This document shows positions 5,699-7,144 of a stretch of 7,144 nt of DNA, piece after piece. The translations under genes were made by a program, and so were the position numbers. The DNA is from CAZKTS01 sp964555735 (GTDB lineage Bacteria; Actinomycetota; Acidimicrobiia; IMCC26256; PALSA-555). The notes under the pieces were generated by a model, which searched no databases, was not told where the DNA came from, and saw only the letters and a program-made list of their open reading frames with translations. The stretch's first letter is position 1, and every line of letters begins with the position of its first letter. The DNA lies in the NCBI GenBank assembly GCA_964555735.1, contig CAZKTS010000069.1:1-7144 (forward strand), read 5' to 3'.

Positions 5699-6094
5699 CT
5701 ACCGCGGGACGCTCGACGTCGGGATCTGCTCGACGGCGCACTTCGCGACCTCGATGGCGAAGGTGCCCACCGAACGGATGAACTCACCGTTCGCGAACGC
5801 CTTCTTGACGGAGTCGCCGTCGGCGTAGCCCTCGTAGGCGTCGACGATCGTTCCGAGCGCGTCCTTGGTGTCGCCCTTCGCCGCCCGCTCGAGCTTCTTG
5901 AGCTTCTTGATGGTCTTCTCGGCTTCGTCCCGCGACGTCGGGTTGCCCAGGTCGTCGGCGTCGAAGCTCTTCAACACCTTGCAGAAGCGGCTGGTCTTCG
6001 CGGTCGGCGCCGACGCGGCCGCCGTGCCGACAGCCGTGCCGATGACCGCGGCGAGGGTGATGGTTGCGATGGCGACGGCAGCGAGCTTGCGCAT
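5699..6094 (-). CDS. Small secreted lysine-rich protein of unknown function
   Basis: 131 residues; I do not recognise the family. A clear signal peptide (MRK then a hydrophobic core at 4-26) ends in ASA, with predicted cleavage after A29, leaving about 102 mature residues. The mature part is strongly helical and charged, with a lysine cluster (KTIKKLKKLERAAKGDTK) unlike its Lys-poor neighbours. Two cysteines, one near each end of the mature chain (SRFCKVLK and VAKCAVEQ), could form one disulfide outside the cell. The start is well supported: ATG with GGAGG at 6104-6108, 9 bases upstream. The stop TAG lies 3 bp from the stop of the convergent thioesterase gene. An inverted repeat spans its ribosome site (6096-6124). 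It is downstream of the DUF35 gene on the same strand but separated by hairpins, so it may be its own unit. A functional link to the oxygenase operon is not shown. Confidence 0.8.
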   Translation of the reverse strand: MRKLAAVAIATITLAAVIGTAVGTAAASAPTAKTSRFCKVLKSFDADDLGNPTSRDEAEKTIKKLKKLERAAKGDTKDALGTIVDAYEGYADGDSVKKAFANGEFIRSVGTFAIEVAKCAVEQIPTSSVPR

Positions 6095-6095
6095 G

Positions 6096-6124
6096 GGGGC
6101 GATCCTCCATCGGTGGATCGCCCC
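6096..6124 (-). promoter_or_regulatory. 10-bp inverted repeat covering the ribosome site of the small secreted protein gene
   Basis: Perfect arms GGGGCGATCC (6096-6105) and GGATCGCCCC (6115-6124) with a 9-base loop. The gene's GGAGG (6104-6108) lies half in the loop and half in the stem, and the ATG follows 1 base after the repeat. As RNA it could hide the ribosome site; as DNA it could be an operator just downstream of the -10 candidate at 6125-6130. For transcripts arriving from the DUF35 gene it could also end transcription. Confidence 0.5.
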
Positions 6125-6130
6125 AGCGTA
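6125..6130 (-). promoter_or_regulatory. Weak -10 candidate for the small secreted protein gene
   Basis: TACGCT on the minus strand fits the actinobacterial TAnnnT pattern and would place the transcript start near 6118, inside the right arm of the inverted repeat. No -35 is visible at the proper distance. Confidence 0.25.
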
Positions 6131-6135
6131 GGGGC

Positions 6136-6154
6136 GGCCGCGGGCCCCGCGGCC
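6136..6154 (-). terminator. Palindromic hairpin just after the DUF35 gene
   Basis: GGCCGCGGG-C-CCCGCGGCC is a perfect 19-bp palindrome with a 1-base centre (an 8-bp stem with a 3-base loop as RNA). It starts 1 base after the DUF35 stop codon. There is no T-run, so it is a possible intrinsic-like terminator or 3'-end protector. Confidence 0.5.
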
Positions 6155-6155
6155 A

Positions 6156-6563
6156 TCAGCCCGCGACGGGCCGCCAGTACGGGATCCCGATGTCCTCCGC
6201 AGCGTTCACGAAGTGCACCTCGACCGGTTGGCCGATCGCCACCGTGTCGGGATCGACGTCGGTGATCGAGCCCATCATGCGCGGGCCCTCCTCGAGATCG
6301 ATCATCGCGATGACGTACGGGAGCTCGTCGCGGAACGGCTTCATGCCGAACTGTCGCACGACCGTGAACGTGTGCACCGTGCCGCGTCCCGAGCACTCGA
6401 GCCACTCCGGGTCCGCGCCGCAGGCGGTGCACAGTGCGCGCGGGTACCACTGCCGGTGCCCACAGCTCGGGCACTCCTGCACCAAGAGCCGACCTTCTGA
6501 CGCCGCCTTCCAGTACGGCGCGCTCACGTTGTCGGCCTCAGGAAGGGGCTTCGTCCACTCCAT
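6156..6563 (-). CDS. DUF35 zinc-ribbon/OB-fold protein, acyl-CoA-associated
   Basis: 135 residues. The N-terminal helical part (WTKPLPEADNVSAPYWKAASEGRLLVQ) leads into a rubredoxin-like zinc ribbon with C31, C34, C45 and C48 (CPSCG...CTACG). An OB-fold follows from about residue 55 (GRGTVHTFTVVRQ, PYVIAMIDLEEGPRMMGSI, GQPVEVHF). This is the OB_aCoA/DUF35 family, whose members pair with thiolase-like proteins; in steroid side-chain breakdown a DUF35 domain is needed by the Ltp2 aldolase. The thiolase-like gene directly upstream on the same strand fits that pairing. Start: ATG 6563 gives the usual short N-terminus; GTG 6569, two codons earlier, is possible; the open frame further upstream to 6749 crosses the thiolase gene and is not real. 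No strong ribosome site is visible. A hairpin (6577-6601) stands 13 bases before the start. Confidence 0.9.
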   Translation of the reverse strand: MEWTKPLPEADNVSAPYWKAASEGRLLVQECPSCGHRQWYPRALCTACGADPEWLECSGRGTVHTFTVVRQFGMKPFRDELPYVIAMIDLEEGPRMMGSITDVDPDTVAIGQPVEVHFVNAAEDIGIPYWRPVAG

Positions 6564-6576
6564 GGTCACGCTCGCT

Positions 6577-6601
6577 CGCCGGTCGGGGTACCCGACCGGC
6601 G
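6577..6601 (-). other. 11-bp intercistronic hairpin between thiolase-like and DUF35 genes
   Basis: Perfect inverted repeat CGCCGGTCGGG-GTA-CCCGACCGGCG in the 91-bp gap, ending 13 bases before the DUF35 ATG. There is no T-run. It could be a processing or stability element, an attenuator, or an operator. Such gene pairs usually overlap or nearly touch, so the gap with a strong stem is notable. Confidence 0.55.
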
Positions 6602-6654
6602 TCCTTCGGAACGCTCGGCTGCTCCGGCGCAGAGGCGCGGGACACGTTGCATGG

Positions 6655-7144
6655 TCAACCCTTTCCGAGGATCGCGACGCCGATGCACGACAGCCAGCCG
6701 CCCGAGCCCGCGGCGAGCGCGACCTCGCAGTCCGGCACCTGGGCCTCACCCGCCTGGCCGCGCAGCTGTCGGACCGCCTCGATGATGAGGAAGATCCCGC
6801 GCATGCCCGGATGGCACGACGAGAGCCCGCCGCCGTCGGTGTTGAGCGGCCACTTCCCGCCCTTGCGGAGGTTGCCCTCCGCGACGAACTGACCGCCCTC
6901 GCCCTTCGGGACGAAGCCGAGGCTCTCGAGGAGGATCAGGCACGTGATCGTGAACGAGTCGTAGAACATCAGCATGTCGACGTCGTCGTGGGTGACGCCG
7001 GCCCGAGCGAACGCCACCGGCGCCGCGAGCGCCCCGGCGGACGTGGTGAAGTCGGTCTGTTGCGAGATGTTCCAGTGGGTCTGGGCGCCGGCCGCGCCGA
7101 GCACGATCGCCGGCGTCTGCGGGAGGTCCTTCGCGCGCTCGGCG
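6655..7144 (-). CDS. Thiolase-like protein (SCP-x/Ltp2 type), C-terminal part (runs off right edge)
   Basis: The last 162 residues of a thiolase-fold protein; the N-terminus and the first catalytic cysteine region lie outside the window. Visible features are FARAGVTHDDVDMLMFYDSFTITCLILLESLGF, then GEGGQFV, then NTDGGGLSSCHPGMRGIFLIIEAVRQLRG. The last keeps the HPG histidine, while the preceding residue is Cys, not the Gly of GHP. The end of the protein, LAAGSGGWLSCIGVAILGKG, does not show the C-x-GGG motif that carries the second catalytic Cys of true degradative thiolases. This pattern is typical of the lipid-transfer/SCP-x-like group, which includes aldolases such as Ltp2 that work with a DUF35 partner, and the next gene encodes one. 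A role in retro-aldol or other acyl-CoA side-chain cleavage is likely but inferred. It starts the minus-strand group, which continues upstream off the window. Confidence 0.88.
   Translation of the reverse strand, partial: AERAKDLPQTPAIVLGAAGAQTHWNISQQTDFTTSAGALAAPVAFARAGVTHDDVDMLMFYDSFTITCLILLESLGFVPKGEGGQFVAEGNLRKGGKWPLNTDGGGLSSCHPGMRGIFLIIEAVRQLRGQAGEAQVPDCEVALAAGSGGWLSCIGVAILGKG

Noticed and set aside
6564..6749. N-terminal extension of the DUF35 protein
   Set aside because: It is out of family, crosses the intercistronic hairpin and overlaps the thiolase-like gene in another frame.
1..7144. CRISPR array, transposon, tRNA or defence genes
   Set aside because: No regularly spaced repeats, transposase or integrase motifs, or tRNA-like folds were seen; all long stretches are accounted for by metabolic, transport or secreted-protein genes.

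Overview
The window is very GC-rich DNA with strongly GC-biased third codon positions, mostly GTG starts and weak Shine-Dalgarno sites. This points to an actinobacterium, possibly Acidimicrobiia or a relative; that placement is inferred from composition and gene types only. Nothing looks recently transferred: there are no tRNAs, insertion sequences, integrases or CRISPR repeats.

Left part (1-1920, minus strand): a branched-chain-amino-acid-type ABC uptake system. A secreted solute-binding protein (442-1767) is followed by the start of a LivH-type membrane permease that runs off the left edge (1-314). A 12-bp hairpin lies between them (391-420). Each gene has its own candidate promoter, and the two promoters are near copies of each other (20 of 23 bases identical at 349-371 and 1849-1871, with a matching CAA at the -35 end). 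Each is bordered by a related CGTCAGG operator-like sequence.

Middle part (1921-5695, plus strand): a tight four-gene operon transcribed divergently from the transporter. It encodes a Rieske non-heme iron oxygenase alpha subunit, a compact zinc alcohol dehydrogenase, a short-chain dehydrogenase (4-bp GTGA overlap) and a two-part hotdog-fold (PaaI-type) thioesterase. A perfect 15-bp palindrome (1883-1897) overlaps the predicted -35 of this operon and lies next to the -35 of the transporter promoter, so one regulator could control both sides. The simplest model is uptake of a small organic compound, hydroxylation or demethylation by the Rieske enzyme, two dehydrogenation steps, then CoA-ester handling. 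The substrate cannot be read from the sequence, and no ferredoxin or reductase for the Rieske enzyme is in the window.

Right part (5699-7144, minus strand): a small secreted lysine-rich protein of unknown function, convergent with the operon and only 3 bp from it. Upstream of it are a DUF35 zinc-ribbon/OB-fold protein and the C-terminal part of a thiolase-like (SCP-x/Ltp2-type) protein, a pair that normally forms a complex in acyl-CoA metabolism. Strong perfect hairpins occur at the gene boundaries in this part (5673-5691, 6096-6124, 6136-6154, 6577-6601). None is followed by a T-run.
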